Of a stretch of 64,000 bases of DNA, positions 9,952 to 22,975 are shown piece after piece (position 1 is the first letter of the stretch; every line of letters starts with the position of its first letter). The notes beneath the pieces are model-generated. The model searched no databases. It was not told the origin of the DNA and saw only the letters and a list, made by a program, of their open reading frames with translations. Position numbers and translations under genes: made by a program. This DNA comes from Heliocidaris tuberculata. Its lineage: Eukaryota > Echinodermata > Echinoidea > Camarodonta > Echinometridae. The stretch covers positions 64,563,279 to 64,627,278 of the forward strand of contig CM046832.1 in the NCBI GenBank assembly GCA_025618425.1. Direction: 5' to 3'.

Positions 9952-12900
9952 TCATTTCTGCTTGTGAGATGATGATGATGACGACGGAGTGTCCTTCTTT
10001 TCTCTGCGTTTCATGGCTGATGCACATTGCGGACAGAACCACTTGCCCTTTGGAGGATTGGTAATCCCTACGCAGCCATAATGGAACCATTCTATTGGAC
10101 ACTGGAAGAACAAAAAAATATAATAGGCATGTAGTTATTACAATTTGCACATTACTGTAAGCAAGTAAGCTTTAACAAGCTCTTTAATTACTGAATTTGA
10201 CACTGGCCAATAAAAAATCAATTTCATAGTCCTTTTGTCCCTCTAAACAGAAAGTATTTAATTTTGATGGAAAATTTAAACTGCAATGACTGAGTAGTTA
10301 CTACAGAATCTTTTTTATACAGCTGTCATAATAATGGCAGCTGTCACAATAAAACAATCAAGAAATAGCATGAAGTCGTTTGTCATTTTAATACAAATTT
10401 CATAATTAACATTTACTAGAAAATGTATTTTGATTCTTGCCATATGTTTACTTTCCTTGAAACATCCTATTCCTACTGGGGAAAAAAATCAACCAAAAAT
10501 AAAGATTGCTCACCTTGGGGTTATCGCATCCCACCATTTCTCCATAGGACACCTGGTTACACAAGCAGTATCTGGGTTCATTGGGGTCAAATGTCCAGTC
10601 ATATGTCTGTGTTGTATCTTCAGCTGGTTGCTCTGCAAGGGGTTCTATGAGGGGGGTCAGTTCCACTCCTTGTTGCTGCGGCTGTTGTGTTTGCTGCTGC
10701 TGCTGCTGCTGCTGACTGGTGGAACTGGATGAGCTCTTGTGCCTATAGATAGAGAGTGAAAGAATATTTATTTGCAAAACCGTGAACAGGGTGATACACC
10801 AAAATGAGTCTGAAATGGTCAGGAAAGCAAAAAATGGCATAGGCACAAACTATGAAAGAAAAATCTGTATCAAATATCAACTTTGGAGAGAATTTGAGCA
10901 TGTCATGCCTTGCTGATTGAGAGCCTTTTTGTAGCTATGACTTTAATAGTAGTACCTTCTGCATTTTGGATGACATAAACAACATGACAACCATAACACA
11001 CAATAAATTTAAGCACTGGGAAAAGGCACTTAGTCGAAACCGAAAATTACTGATATTTTGGTGCACAACAAATGGGAGAGTTGTGCCTAAATATGCAACA
11101 GTTGAATGACAAATTTGCCAATATGAGATTCCTATATATGTACAATGATTATGACTTTAAAAGATTTACATCTTTCATATTGTCTGATTTTGGTCAAACT
11201 TTCACAAATCTGTTTCTCTGGTTTTTCTGTGGATACCAAATTACATTTGAGAGAATAGTTGAATTGTCCTTAAATAACAACTAGCAAGATACTCACATAT
11301 CTAAGCTACCCTTTTTTCTCCTGAAATAAAGAAATAAGAAATCAAGGGGTGATAAATAATCGAGATCCTTCAGTGCATGTTTTGTTTCATATTTTTTGTA
11401 TTCCCTTTAAAAAAAATTCCAGTGTAGATTTCAAGGAAACAGCTTTTCTAAGTGCACCTATGTTTACAAAAAATGAACATAATCATATTGTATTTATTGT
11501 CTTATTATTGTGAAACTTAAAAACCACTAAAAAAACAAATGAATGAAAGATTTTAAGCAACCATTTCCAGATGTCCAGAAGACCTCTTGGACAGTAATCC
11601 CAGACAATTTCAGAAAAACTCCTGGTCAAACTACTTGAATGATTAAAACTAGTTAATTACAACTCAACATGATCCTTTCAAATAGCACATGCATATTTGT
11701 AAATGGAGGGTTGTCCATGTTGGGAAATGGTTAGTGGAGGGGATAGTAATTATGTCCTATGTGTTATTTAACTCATGTTAACTCATGTTAATCCTTAAAA
11801 TTTGAGATGATGTTATGCAAGACCAAAAACAATGGTCCAACAGAACACCATGGTTTGTTGTACACTATGCAAACTTTCATGTTTATAACACAAAGATATT
11901 TGAAATCTGCATTCAGCGATTGTAAAATGCCCAGTCTTATTGCATTTCTTTGAACAACTGGTATGAATATTTCATCCTAGAAATACTGCACTATACAAGC
12001 AAGCACTTGCCTTACAAACAAAATAAGAATCATTAAAGACAGAGCATCATAACCCTGCTGCTACACTATACATGGGTATACTCCAAATCAATACTCATAC
12101 TCATATTCATAATTCATCGCAATCCTATGAAAAATAGAAGACTTACTTCTTGTTTCTATGGCGACTAGATTTATTGCTGGAGGATGAGGAGGATGGGACT
12201 CCCTCAGAGGTTGACGTGTTGCCGTACGTGAAGTCCCTCCCTAGCGTACCCAGCCCAGAGTAACCCCCAGACTTGATGGCCTCATAACTGGCTTTCAAGC
12301 TAGCTGTTCTCCTTCCTTGCTGCATCTGAAAATGTCAAAGAAGTGTAATGTTCACATGAAACACAATAGTTCCAAGAGAAAGTAGTCAGATATGGGCTCC
12401 GTGGATTTTGCTCCCACAATTTTAAAAACGCTCCTTTGAATGAGCATAAGCAGATATATATATCAACATTTGCAGTAAAATGAAAAGGAAATTGATTAGC
12501 TTAGTACACAGGTAGCATGAGCAGTAAATGAAATGCCTGTATTAAGTATTGTATTCACTTGTCATTCTATGATTTAGTTGTTTTGTAAATATATTTGGAA
12601 TGATGAAATTGGCACAAATTATGGTCTCTTACCATCATAATAGCTATTAAATTGACAGTTAACTAACATTTCATGGGGAAATGGAATGGTACAGAATTTG
12701 CAAAAGGGTCGTTTACTTGTAGACAAGACCGTCATCATGCTAGCCAGTCAAACTAATGCAATAAAAGATCGGACAGCACAAAGTTGACCGAACTCAGGCT
12801 AGTTGAATGCTTCATGTTTTTACCAATCCAGCAGCGTCGGAAATACACGGGGGCGACGGGCAATTTCGCCCTCGTCGGCCCCCATATCGCCCCAATAAAT

Positions 12901-15900
12901 GCTGGAAAACCTGTATTTGGGGGCGACCGTTTTCATATGAGTCGCCCCCATCAATGATTCGAAAGAAAATCACTATTATGCTCAAAAAGCAGCTAAATTC
13001 AACCTTTTATCTCGTTGTTGACTCGGAGCTTAGTACATCGCGTATGTGTAGCATCGTGAGCGCTAGACCAAATGACAACAATTACAGTATAGCCAGATAT
13101 CGCACGGAAACTGAAGATAGCGCTTTTTTCATGCATACTACAGTAACTACCCGCATTCTATATCAGGGTTGTATAAATTCATCGACAGCTTCATTTCACT
13201 TAGTCTTTGCGCGGCACCTTTTGTGAAAATTTCCTATCCAAAACACAATATCACTGTTACAATGATAGGTCTAAAATTACCATCATCCGTGTAATGAGAC
13301 TATCACTAGATCTACGACCGGATACACCACACAGAGAAATTGTCCCTTACCACATTAAGTCCGTAGTCACCTCAAAATATCAATCTGTAAAGCCAAAGCC
13401 TGCCTAAAAAATGCGGAATTAGTGCCATTTCTTCAAAGCACGTGACGCTTAAGTCGGGTTGTGAGAAACAGAGTCACCGAAAACGCTCTACAAATCAGGA
13501 AATCAGTATTTATGACGGGGTTTTTTACTTATCGCGCACGAGATCGATGCTCATCGAGTGTGATGGTATCCGCGAAAAACAAATTGGAAAAGAAAAATCA
13601 CCCGGAACTGTGCGCATTCACAGTACATGTATGTACGTATGTCCAAGCGGATTTAGGAGTATTATGTGCGAGAAAAGAAAAAACACACACCATGCCCGCC
13701 TTTTCACTTAAAATAAACATCTCCGCGGGAAATACGCCTAATGACAGCAAATTCCAGTGAAATTGACCTATTGTTGAATTGACCTATTTTTGATTTATTC
13801 CTTCAAAGTTTTGAAAAAAAAAAAAAAAATCTGATGGGGGGGGGGGGGGGGTGAAGTTAAAATTTTAAAAATCTATGTTTTAAAATTAAATTGGGCAGTA
13901 TGACGTAAAGTAAACCTGTGCATGAGATAGTATGATTAGTACCAATGTAACAGCAATCGCAATATCACAAAAAACTCAAATTGATAACCAGTCTGCTCTT
14001 TCCATTAAAATAGTAGCCCCAATAATATAAGAAATAGCCCCATAAAATTCAAAAGTAGCCCCAAGGCAAAAAAAAAAGTAGCCCCTAAAAAAAAAAAATT
14101 AATTCCTAGGCTGCAATGTCCTTAGACTCTTAATGGGTCTCATCATCTGTCATCTAAACAAATAGTGTAATGCTTGAACATTTCAAAATACAAAAACATG
14201 GTTTATGGTTGGTTACCATTGCTCTTTATTGCCCTCCATGTTGCGTCGTTGCTAAGATTGTCTAACAACCCTCAGGCTCTCCCAGAGAGCTGGCCATAAA
14301 ATTGCTTTTTCATATGTGACTAGACTGTTTGATTGCTTCTTCCACAAAAAATGTGGTAATGTATAAATCACATGTTATGGTATGCGCTACGGAAGTCCTT
14401 CTGTGGAAACTGACCTGAAGCTCCGACTGCATTCTCCTCTCTCATCCGAAATCACCTGCCTTTCCCCATGACTTTCCCCCTTGAACATTTCAATGTCATT
14501 AAATGCCACTTAGAAATAGAGAAGATAATAATGCACACCAAGTCACCAACTTACATGTAACGTATTGGAGACAGCCTGTGCTGCAGCCATAGCTATTGCA
14601 CTACTTGAACCAACATTATCCAGGCTGTAAGGTAAGGACGGTTGAGAGTTGCCTGAGCTATCCCTGGAATTCACCAGGGAATTACTGTTGGTACTAAGAC
14701 TGCTACTCCTTGACGGTGTTATCTCCTGCACCGCATTGGTGGCCAAGGTGGACAAGATTTTGTCTGCATTTACCCGTTTGTCTACATGGTTGTCATGGGA
14801 GATCTTTCTCTCTGTGGTGGAAGATAGAGTAGTATAACAATAAAACATCAGTAAGGAATAAAAAACATTATATTATGAAGACTACATTTCATTTTATGTA
14901 ATGGAGAACACATACAGATGTGTGTTATAAGAAAACACATCATATTGAATGGGTTGAAGATGATACTTGTAAATAGAATGAGTCATCACTTGTCCAAGAG
15001 TAAGCACACCAGCAATCCTTTGTGGTAATTTATAAAGAATGTAACTGCAGCAACATGTTACAAATACTCAATCTAGTCTTTGCATCATCAGCAGATGTAC
15101 CTTAAAAGTTGTGACTTCTTAACAGATTCATATATTCAGGGTATTTTCAAATCTAAAAACTGAAATGTGTCACAGCAGGTTTTCCATTCACATGTGAATT
15201 CCGATAAATTTAACTGTGAAAAATAATATGAAAACAAAGCTATCTCAACTCTAAAGTCACGAGCCCGTGTTCTGACATTTTTACGAAAATTGAGGGCGAC
15301 TCTAGCCCAGCAACAAGATTTATTAAGAAACGATTACAGTACGATAGTGTAATCTACAGACTAGGTAATTTGTTTGTATGCCCGGAGGAAGGGCACAAAC
15401 ACATTTTGGGTGTAGAATTTCTAAACTGTTTAGTTTCAATTGCTAATCCTGAAGTAATAATATTACTATTCTTAGTTTGGATGATCTAAAGACTGAAAAA
15501 TGTTGTGGAGTCATGTAGTCAAAGTATCCATCCATTTGCACCCTTCTGCCAGGGAAGTAACAAGTTTAATTCCTGCATTATTTGTGTTACTGATAAAGGT
15601 CTGCTATCTATCTACAAAAGACTTGTTGACATGGAAAATAAAATCATTCACTTACTGTCTGATTTTGCGGACCCTGATTTCATCTGCTGTGAATCTAATT
15701 CTAAAGATCCTGTAAAAAAAAAAAAATTAACAAACCAAAATATGTCATGAAATAGATATTAGAAATTCATGAGTGATAAGCCATTCTTATATATGTCTAT
15801 CAATACAATATATACAATGATCAAGAGTAGAGAGAGCCCGAGAGCTCCAAACTTCATTCTCCACTAAATAAGGATGCCCCTATTACTCAACGAACTTTGA

Positions 15901-18900
15901 CATTTTGAAGCAGAAGTGACTAATAAACCACAAAATAATTAGAAATAAATATTTCAAATAAGACATTCTAGAATCGAGTTACAGTAGGTACATATACAAA
16001 TAAAAGGCAGAAATTGGTTTCATTGCAATATTCTCTCAATGTTTTGTTTTACCCACACATTCAAAATCATGTATTGATAGCTAACCGAAACCGTAAAATC
16101 CATTCTACATGCATTACATACAATTACACAATTTGGCTGGGCTAATCAGAAGTCTTCTAAAAAATCACTTTTACAACTACAAATTCTTTACCAAACAAGT
16201 TCAAAAAATTAGCACAGGTAAATTACATGTTTGCACTCTTACTTCTTTCAAGAATCTCTGTAATACCCGCATGATCTGCTTCTAGCTCCATCTTGAATCT
16301 ACTGACTTCTTGATCAAGTTTTCGTAAATACCTTTCAACCTAAAAAAGAAACAACACGAATGCAATACTAAGGAAAATCTTGTAATAAATTTAAATCCTT
16401 GTTAGAATGAACACACTTACAAAAAAACAACAAAAAAAAAAAAACAAAAAAAAAACTAAATATGATAGCCACTTAGTTAATCAGTGAACAACATTAAAAA
16501 AATGTGCCAACTACAACACGAAGTTGAACAGCTTAGCTTAAAGGGCAATCCAACCTAGGCAATGAGTTGATTTGTGTGAAAGCAGAAAAATAAGAAAAAC
16601 AGGATGGTGAAAGTTTGAAAGAAATCGGACAAGGAATAAGAAAGTTATGGATGTTTGAAAAATGAGATCACTACATCTATGCGAATCTCAAATTGGCAAT
16701 TTGGTGATTCGATTGTGACAGTTTTGTGGACAACTCTCCCATTTGTCGTACACAAAAATATCATTAATTTGCGGTTTTCTTCAAGGCGCTTTTACCCTCA
16801 GGGCAGTACTCAAAATATATTGGAGATAGCATATTGTTATAGGTCCTCATGAAAGAAAAAGATCCTACTGAGTAATACATTTTGAAAAAAGTGACATTTT
16901 AGTCATTTTGTGTGTTGGAGCGAATGGGGGAGTTGTCCACAGCTACATCACAGTGACATTACCTATTCGGCCAATTTGAAATTCCCATATGCATAGTGAT
17001 TACAACTTTCAAAAATTCATAACTTTCTTATTGCTTGTCCGATTTCGTTCAAACTTTCACCAATCTGCTTCTCTGATTTTTCCTCTTTCTTTCAAAGCAA
17101 CTTGCTATTAAGGTTGGATTTCCCTTTAATGAAAGAAATGATAATGAAAGAAATGACATATCATATTAACATTGGAGTATTGAACTTACATCAAAAATAA
17201 AAGTTTAGGGAAGTACAAGATTAAGGCTCTGTTCACATATGATGTGATAAACTACCTAAACAAGAACATGGCAAAATAAATGACATACGAGTAGCATGCT
17301 TCAAACTTCTGTTTCTTTGAAAATACAAAGAAGTGCATATATGAATACAAGTAGGAAGTTTTGTTGAAAGCAGGTACTCTATTCAGTTTACCCAACTTGG
17401 TATTCATCAATACATAAAATGATGTTTATTTGCCGCAATAGTATTTGGCGGTTTAAATGTCCCCTATACTTACGGTGTCATAGACTTGATTTGCTATTTG
17501 GACTTTTTCATCTGCACTGTCTAAAAGTTTATAATATTCCTGCAAAGAAAATACCAAATAAATAAATACACTGAAATAACACAAATAATACAACAAAGTG
17601 ATTCCTTGATGATGTAAAAAAGATACATTTTCACTAAAGCATTAACATCATTTATCTAAGGGATCAGGAGTTGGTCTAGTGGTAACATCTACAGGCAGCT
17701 CTTTGTATTCACCTACAAATTGACCCTGATCAGACCCAGGTTCGAATCTCAGTCAGGGCCGTTTCATAAAACTTGTCATCAACGACAAGTTGCAATAACT
17801 GTTATAAGCTACTGAAATCCTTGCATCTGATTGGCTGAGAGCAAATTTGTCAGTAAAAATCACTGACAAGACACTTGAAACGTCCCCCAGGTCTTTCGGA
17901 TGGTTGGTCCCAGACATAAATAATCATATTTTATTGATACACGTCTGTACTGTCAAAACTCAATTACACACATACATTTACATTTCACTGAAAATTGTTC
18001 AGTTTTATTTTGCATGACATTACAAAGTTGAACACTAATAAATACGAAATTAAATGTTAGCATATGCAGTGATATTGCACTAAAAAGAAAAAAAACCAAC
18101 GACAACAACAAATACTGAAAACAAGTTTTACTCAAGCACAATTGCAAACCTCTGATGTGAAAAATTAAAAAGGAATTGTAGAGAAAAACATGTTACGTAT
18201 GAAAGACCAGGGGCGGCGCCAGGGTATTTTGAAAGGAGGGGCAAGATGACCTAAAGATGACGTCATATTTTTTCTCCATTAAATAACAGGGGTAATATAG
18301 AGTTATATGTTTAAGACCTCTCTTTTTAATACTCCTCTTTCTTCTTTCTTCCTTTTTCTTCCCTTTTCTTCCTCCTTTTCTCCTTTTTTCTTCTTTTTTT
18401 TTCACTACTTGAAAAATCATAGGGGGGGGGGGGGCGGTCGCCCCCTCTGCCCCCCCTGTAGCGCCGCCCCTGTGAAAGACATAACACCTGCACATATAAC
18501 AAGTAACACTGATTCTTGCTCACCTTTCGTAATGATTCATACTGCTGTTGTTTTGATTCAGTTTTCAATTTTTTGGCAGCCTCAAAAAATTTCTTTACTT
18601 TTTCTTCTATTGTATCCACAGAATCTGTCAATAGAAAAGAGTAAACCAGTAAGCAAAGTTAGAAGTTATCAATATAAATTCACAGCAACAAACATATCTG
18701 GCAAGTTCAAGAAATGTTCATGAACAACCATTAAACAATTCATGGTAAGTGATCAAAAGACATTTCTTTCTGTTATGGGATAAATAATTGATAAATTACT
18801 TTAATTTAAACTTGGACATTAAAGCGATTACCAGTAGCTTATAAAACATGTAGAATTATTACAAAATACCTTGAAAAAAAATCCTCTGAAGGGTAAACTA

Positions 18901-21900
18901 AACTTAAAGGCAAATGTAATGATTTTTATTACTTACTTTCAATTTGAAGATCCATTTCTCTCATTTCTGTGAATCTCTCTTTTAATTCTATAGGTAACTG
19001 CTCGATCACTAAAATGACAAAAAAACATTAGATTAAAGGACGAAATTTTGAGCCTTTTAAGACAAAATCTGATTTAAGGACTATACATTTCAGAATTTCA
19101 CTTCTTTCTAAAATCAGGGAAGCCTATATTCTCCAGTTTCATCATGTTCAACAATAAAAATCACCCCCAAAAATATGAGACAATGGCGAACAACATTAGT
19201 GACAAAAAAAAAAGTGATGAAAAGGGTTTTAGGGGTGCCACAGCAACTAAAAAATGGCACAACATGGGCCGTATTTTAGGCGACTTTCTATTTATTTATT
19301 TTTATCAAGTTTGCACCCTGAGATCAATGTGACCCACTCACGGAGCCATTGCTGCGTTGTTGTACACGATTTTACATAGACAGATTACAGGGTACCATGC
19401 TGCCTTTTCTTTAATAATAAACAGAACAAAACTGTACTTACCATTGGTAAATGTATTTCTTCTCTGGACATTACTTGATTATCTCATCAGGCAGTAGTGA
19501 TTCCCGCTCCACTATGTGAAGTTATAAGTGTATGAAAATCACTTATACACTGCACATAATGCGTACACAACTCATATGCGTAAATTGAGTGATACATATC
19601 GTGCGATCTTTAAATTGGCAATTCCACACATTAGTGTATTTACACTTCGGCTACCTTCATCCCAGCACATGACTTGTTGAGCATTCTGAATGTTGTTTGT
19701 ACGTTCGTACCATACACGCGCGCATGTCCAACATATATGGAAGACTTAGCCCACACATTCTTTACCCCGATCTGTGTTGGTACTTCTCAGTAACGGACAC
19801 TAAAAAATGTCGGAAAATTACCAATTTTTACAGGGGAATCACTACCTCCTGATGAGATGATCAAGTAATGTCCAGAGTAGAAAAACATTTACCAGTGGCA
19901 AGTACAGTTTCATTTTAGATCTAGATTTTTATAAAGAAAGGGCAGAACAGTACCCAGTAATCTGTGTATGTAAAATCGTACACAACGAAGCGGCAATGGC
20001 TCCGTGAGTGCCACAAACTTGGATTTTTTTTACATTGTTTTAAAAAATAGTAATCATGAAATAACATTTTATTATTTGGGGCTACATGCTCAAAATTTTT
20101 GAATAAAATTTTTAAATAAATACATTTTTGGTAAATTTTGAATAAAATCTTATTGCTATTTATTTTCGTAAAAATTAGTACTAAATATAAGCGACTGAAT
20201 GTAAACTTGTCCCCGATATTGCCCAATGCATATATTCGTCCACGTCGGTGAAGTCCAACACTGAATACCAACAAGTTTTTAAACCTTTTTATACAAGTTT
20301 AAATACGTTATCAAAAAATTATTGGAGGAAAACTGTGGTGATTTTGGGAACATTAAAAAGGTACAAGTCTTGAAGAAGATGGGAAAAATCCTACAAATGA
20401 CATGGGGGAGGTTCAAAGATGGCACTAATATACATGTACAAGCTTATCCAAGATAACCTTGTACTCCACAATAGCTTTTACGGGTGAATAGGCTTCAATA
20501 GGTTTTGAGTGTATTAGCAAGCTCTGGTCCATTCTAGATCACTCACACATATGCGAGGTTATTGTAGATCATTCATACACGAGAGGAAAATAATTATTTA
20601 AAATTTCACTTTCAACTCTGAAACCTCAAATTTGTAGCAGAGTAAGAGTTGAAGAGTCCCTGAATCAGGTAATCTAGCAAATTTAAGAAAATTACACTTT
20701 GCTTAGAGCAATTTTGTTGTCTGTTTTTGACTACGTCCTGCAGCTGCAACCACTGTGGAACTGTGTCCAACATTCACTGTTGCAACAGTCAAAAACAGAC
20801 AACAAAATTGCTCTAAGCAAAGTTTAATTTTCTTAAATTTGCTAGATTACCTGATTCAGGGACTCTTCAACTCTTACTGTGCCACAAATTTGGGGATTCA
20901 GAATTGAAAGTGAAATTTTAAATGATTATTTTCCTCTCATGTATGAATGATCTAGACTGGAAAAAGGCCCGCTGATACACACAAAAGCTATTGAAGCCTA
21001 TTCACCCGTAAAAGCTAGTCTGGAGTACTACAAGGTTATCTTCAGATAAGTCTGTGCTTGTAACGTTACATGTATAAGTGGCTGCAACAGTGAATAATGT
21101 TCGTGATGTTGGACACAGTCCACTTATACATGTACATGTACAAGCTTATCTGAAGATAACCTTGTACTCCAGACTAGCTTTTATGGGTGAAAAGGCTTCA
21201 ATAGCTTTTGTGTGTATCAGCGGGCCTTTTTCCAGTCTAGATCATTCATAGATGACAGGAAAATAATTATTCAAAATTTCACTTTCAACTCTGAATCCCC
21301 AAATATGTGGCACAGTAAGAGTTGACTGATGAAGAGTCCCTGAATCAGGTTATCTAGCAAATTTAAGAAAATTAATCTTGCTTAGAGCAATTTTGTTGTC
21401 TGTTTTTGTCTGCTGCAACAGACAACAGTGAATGTTGGACACAGTCCCACATAGCTATACGAGCTCTGTGGCTTATCAATCTGGTACTGGCCACAGAGCT
21501 ATACAGCCCATGCCTATACTGTGTGTGGAGGAGGATATCAACCAAAAAATCTAGATCTAAATATCACCATTTCCCACATACTGTGAGCCATGCAAACCAC
21601 CCTCGGAGTTTGCTAAAGGGGTTACCTTCCAGGATCAACTAAGATTGTAAAAATTGAATGAATAAAAAAGAAAAAAAGCCACAAAATCGGCAGGTGTGAT
21701 CGGGGTTTTTTTACCTTTCATATGTAACTTGTATATATGGGACTACACCAATCTTTATCTTGCATGTGTAGTCCCATATATACAAGTTACAAGTGCAAGG
21801 TAAAAAAACCCCGATCACACCTGCCGATTTTGTGGCTTTTTTTCCTTTTTTATTCATTCAATTTTTACAATCTTAGTTGATCCTGGAAGGTAACCCCTTT

Positions 21901-22698
21901 AGCAAACTCCGAGGGTGGTTTGCATGGCTCACAGTATGTGGGAAATGGTGATATTTAGATCTAGATTTTTTGGTTGATATCCTCCTCCACACACAGTATA
22001 GGCATGGGCTGTATAGCTCTGTGGCCAGTACCAGATTGATAAGCCACAGAGCTCGTATAGCTAGTCCCACATAGGCAAGGGCTAGTATGAGTGGACACAG
22101 CATGTAACTTTATTATGAATGATGAGTGCAAAGATGGTAGACATTGAAATCTAACAGTATAACATGTATGGAATACGAGGTTATCTTAAAATAACCTCGT
22201 ATGTGTATGTGTTATGCGTGTGTGAGTGATGAAACCATTCAATACACATGACATGGAAGTCAATACATGGGACAATGTCAATGACAAGGACAAGGAAATC
22301 CAACTTTGTTAGACCTAAAAAAATTTGATCAGTTTACCAATTTGCATCCCAACAAGTTAATTTTCATGTACAAGATACTTGAAGTTAACAAATACATACT
22401 GTTTCTGAGGTTGAAATTCGGTCCCTATAAATTGTGTGACCGGAAATACCTCTTCATATTTTGCACATTTGCACCAGCGTTAGTTAGATAGTTTCCATTC
22501 AAATGATTGACCGGTTATAGCACAGCATTCCTTCCACATACAATCACACACATTCAAAATTCCCGCAAAAATTATTGATTCTAATTCTTACAAATACCAT
22601 GGGCTATATGTCAAGTTTGTGAAGCATATATACTTTATAATGTATATATACATTATAAATTTGTACTTACTCTCCAAATAATCCTCTAAATACAACAT
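9952..22698 (-). CDS. ING3: Inhibitor of growth family member 3 (PHD-finger chromatin reader), complete, 10 exons
   Basis: Exons in transcript order: 22698-22671, 19008-18937, 18624-18524, 17539-17474, 16339-16243, 15709-15656, 14811-14555, 12325-12147, 10742-10514, 10101-9952. They join with matching phases into 410 aa plus TGA; human ING3 is 418 aa. The N-terminus (MLYLEDYLE, then MIEQLP) and the coiled region to about residue 120 form the ING domain. A basic patch follows ([14 protein letters not shown]), then a Ser-rich linker, the conserved [13 protein letters not shown] block and a polyQ run. The C-terminal PHD finger (about 343-387) has ligands C344, C346, C357, C362, H368, C371, C384 and C387. 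Aromatic-cage candidates for H3K4me3 are Y343 and W366. In the family, ING3 targets the TIP60/NuA4 histone acetyltransferase to H3K4me3 nucleosomes. The 54-bp exon 15709-15656 is easy to miss but supplies the conserved RRSLELD. The start is fixed by alignment to the family N-terminus. The tail after the PHD finger is Lys/Ser-rich. Confidence 0.96.
11045..11276 (-). mobile_element. TTAA MITE family B, diverged half copy in ING3 intron 8
   Basis: Resembles the right half of the family in the orientation of the 27764 copy (CAAATGGGAGAGTTGT, then TTTGGTCAAACTTTCAC), ending TTGAATTGTCCTTAAA. The left half is missing. Confidence 0.65.
12832..14113. mobile_element. Possible 1.3-kb hAT-like element in ING3 intron 7
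   Basis: CAGCGTCGGAAAT at the left faces AATTCCTAGGCTG at the right. GGGGGCGAC/GTCGCCCCC repeats lie near the left end and GTAGCCCC repeats near the right end. The flanking 8-mers agree only in CAAT, so the limits are weak. It contains an 18-base G tract near 13834-13851. Confidence 0.35.
16542..17125 (+). mobile_element. TTAA-flanked MITE family B, copy 2 (584 bp)
   Basis: TTAA at 16538-16541 and 17126-17129 directly bound the ends AGGGCAATCCAACC and GGTTGGATTTCCCT. It lies in ING3 intron 4 in the same orientation as copy 1. Confidence 0.88.
17661..17935 (+). mobile_element. tRNA-derived SINE split by a palindromic MITE
   Basis: GTTGGTCTAGTGG and GGTTCGAATCTCAGTCAG match the SINE at 6530. 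The body resumes after the MITE at 17886 with CAGGTCTTTCGGATGGTTGG. It lies in ING3 intron 3. Confidence 0.8.
17756..17886 (+). mobile_element. Palindromic MITE family A, copy 2 (inside SINE)
   Basis: Ends GGGCCGTTTCATAAAACTTG and CTTGAAACGTCCC, with core TTATAAGCTACTGAAATCC and TGATTGGCTGAGAG shared with the other two copies. CAG flanks both sides, against a single CAG in the empty SINE. Confidence 0.82.
18208..18472. mobile_element. hAT-type MITE with G-rich interior, exact 8-bp target duplication
   Basis: Ends CAGGGGCGGCGCCAGGG and CCTGTAGCGCCGCCCCTG, flanked by TGAAAGAC at 18200-18207 and 18473-18480. It lies in ING3 intron 3, 52 bp from exon 3. The interior is a pyrimidine-rich tract and a 13-base G run. 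Confidence 0.92.
19306..20021. repeat. Long inverted repeat (~200-bp arms) in ING3 intron 1
   Basis: The left arm (about 19306-19510) and right arm (about 19835-20021) are complementary over blocks such as CACGGAGCCATTGC, GTACACGATTTTACATA, GGACATTACTTGAT and CTCATCAGG. The spacer is about 325 bp. No target duplication was identified. Confidence 0.8.
20430..21410. repeat. Three-copy inverted/direct repeat cluster (~290-bp unit)
   Basis: Arm 1 at 20430-20731, its inverted copy at 20788-21060 and a direct copy at 21133-21410. Shared blocks include AGGCTTCAATAG, CAATTTTGTTGTCTGTTTTT and GAGTCCCTGAATCAGG. Short spacers carry TGTGTCCAACATTCACTGTT or its complement. Confidence 0.88.
21453..22062. 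repeat. Near-perfect palindrome, 296-bp arms, 17-nt loop
   Basis: The left arm 21453-21748 and right arm 21766-22062 are complementary with only a handful of differences, mostly close to the loop. The identical open frame is therefore read from both strands. It lies in ING3 intron 1. Confidence 0.92.
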
Positions 22699-22974
22699 AT
22701 TGAAGATCTTTTCCTAAAAGTTCCGAAAGCTTGAAAATTTTTCTTCAATACATTACACTCAATTAACCGTAGATGGCGTTAAACTTGTTCAATTTGGCCG
22801 GCTAGCTTAGCTCATCGCGATCGCTGGCCTGATATATGAATGGACTCTTTTCTTAATTTTATCTGATTCCATGTGCTGCTCAATCGCGGCACCATGCATG
22901 GTGCATATGTATTAAATCTCTCTTCAGTTCATCATCTTCTTTTCTCTCCCCCTTCCCCATGCACACCACCTGGC
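22063..22974. promoter_or_regulatory. ING3 exon 1 and putative promoter side
   Basis: The ING3 start codon is at 22698-22696. Transcription must begin further right, in 22699 to about 22975. No TATA box or CpG-rich block is obvious; GCGATCGC and GGCCGGC sites lie at about 22795-22825. Confidence 0.35.
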
Positions 22975-22975
22975 A

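Noticed and set aside
12807..13226. 139-codon plus-strand frame in ING3 intron 7
   Set aside because: No similarity recognised; overlaps G/C-rich repeat sequence of a possible transposon.
21406..22103. Identical open frame on both strands
   Set aside because: Consequence of the 296-bp-arm palindrome, not two genes.
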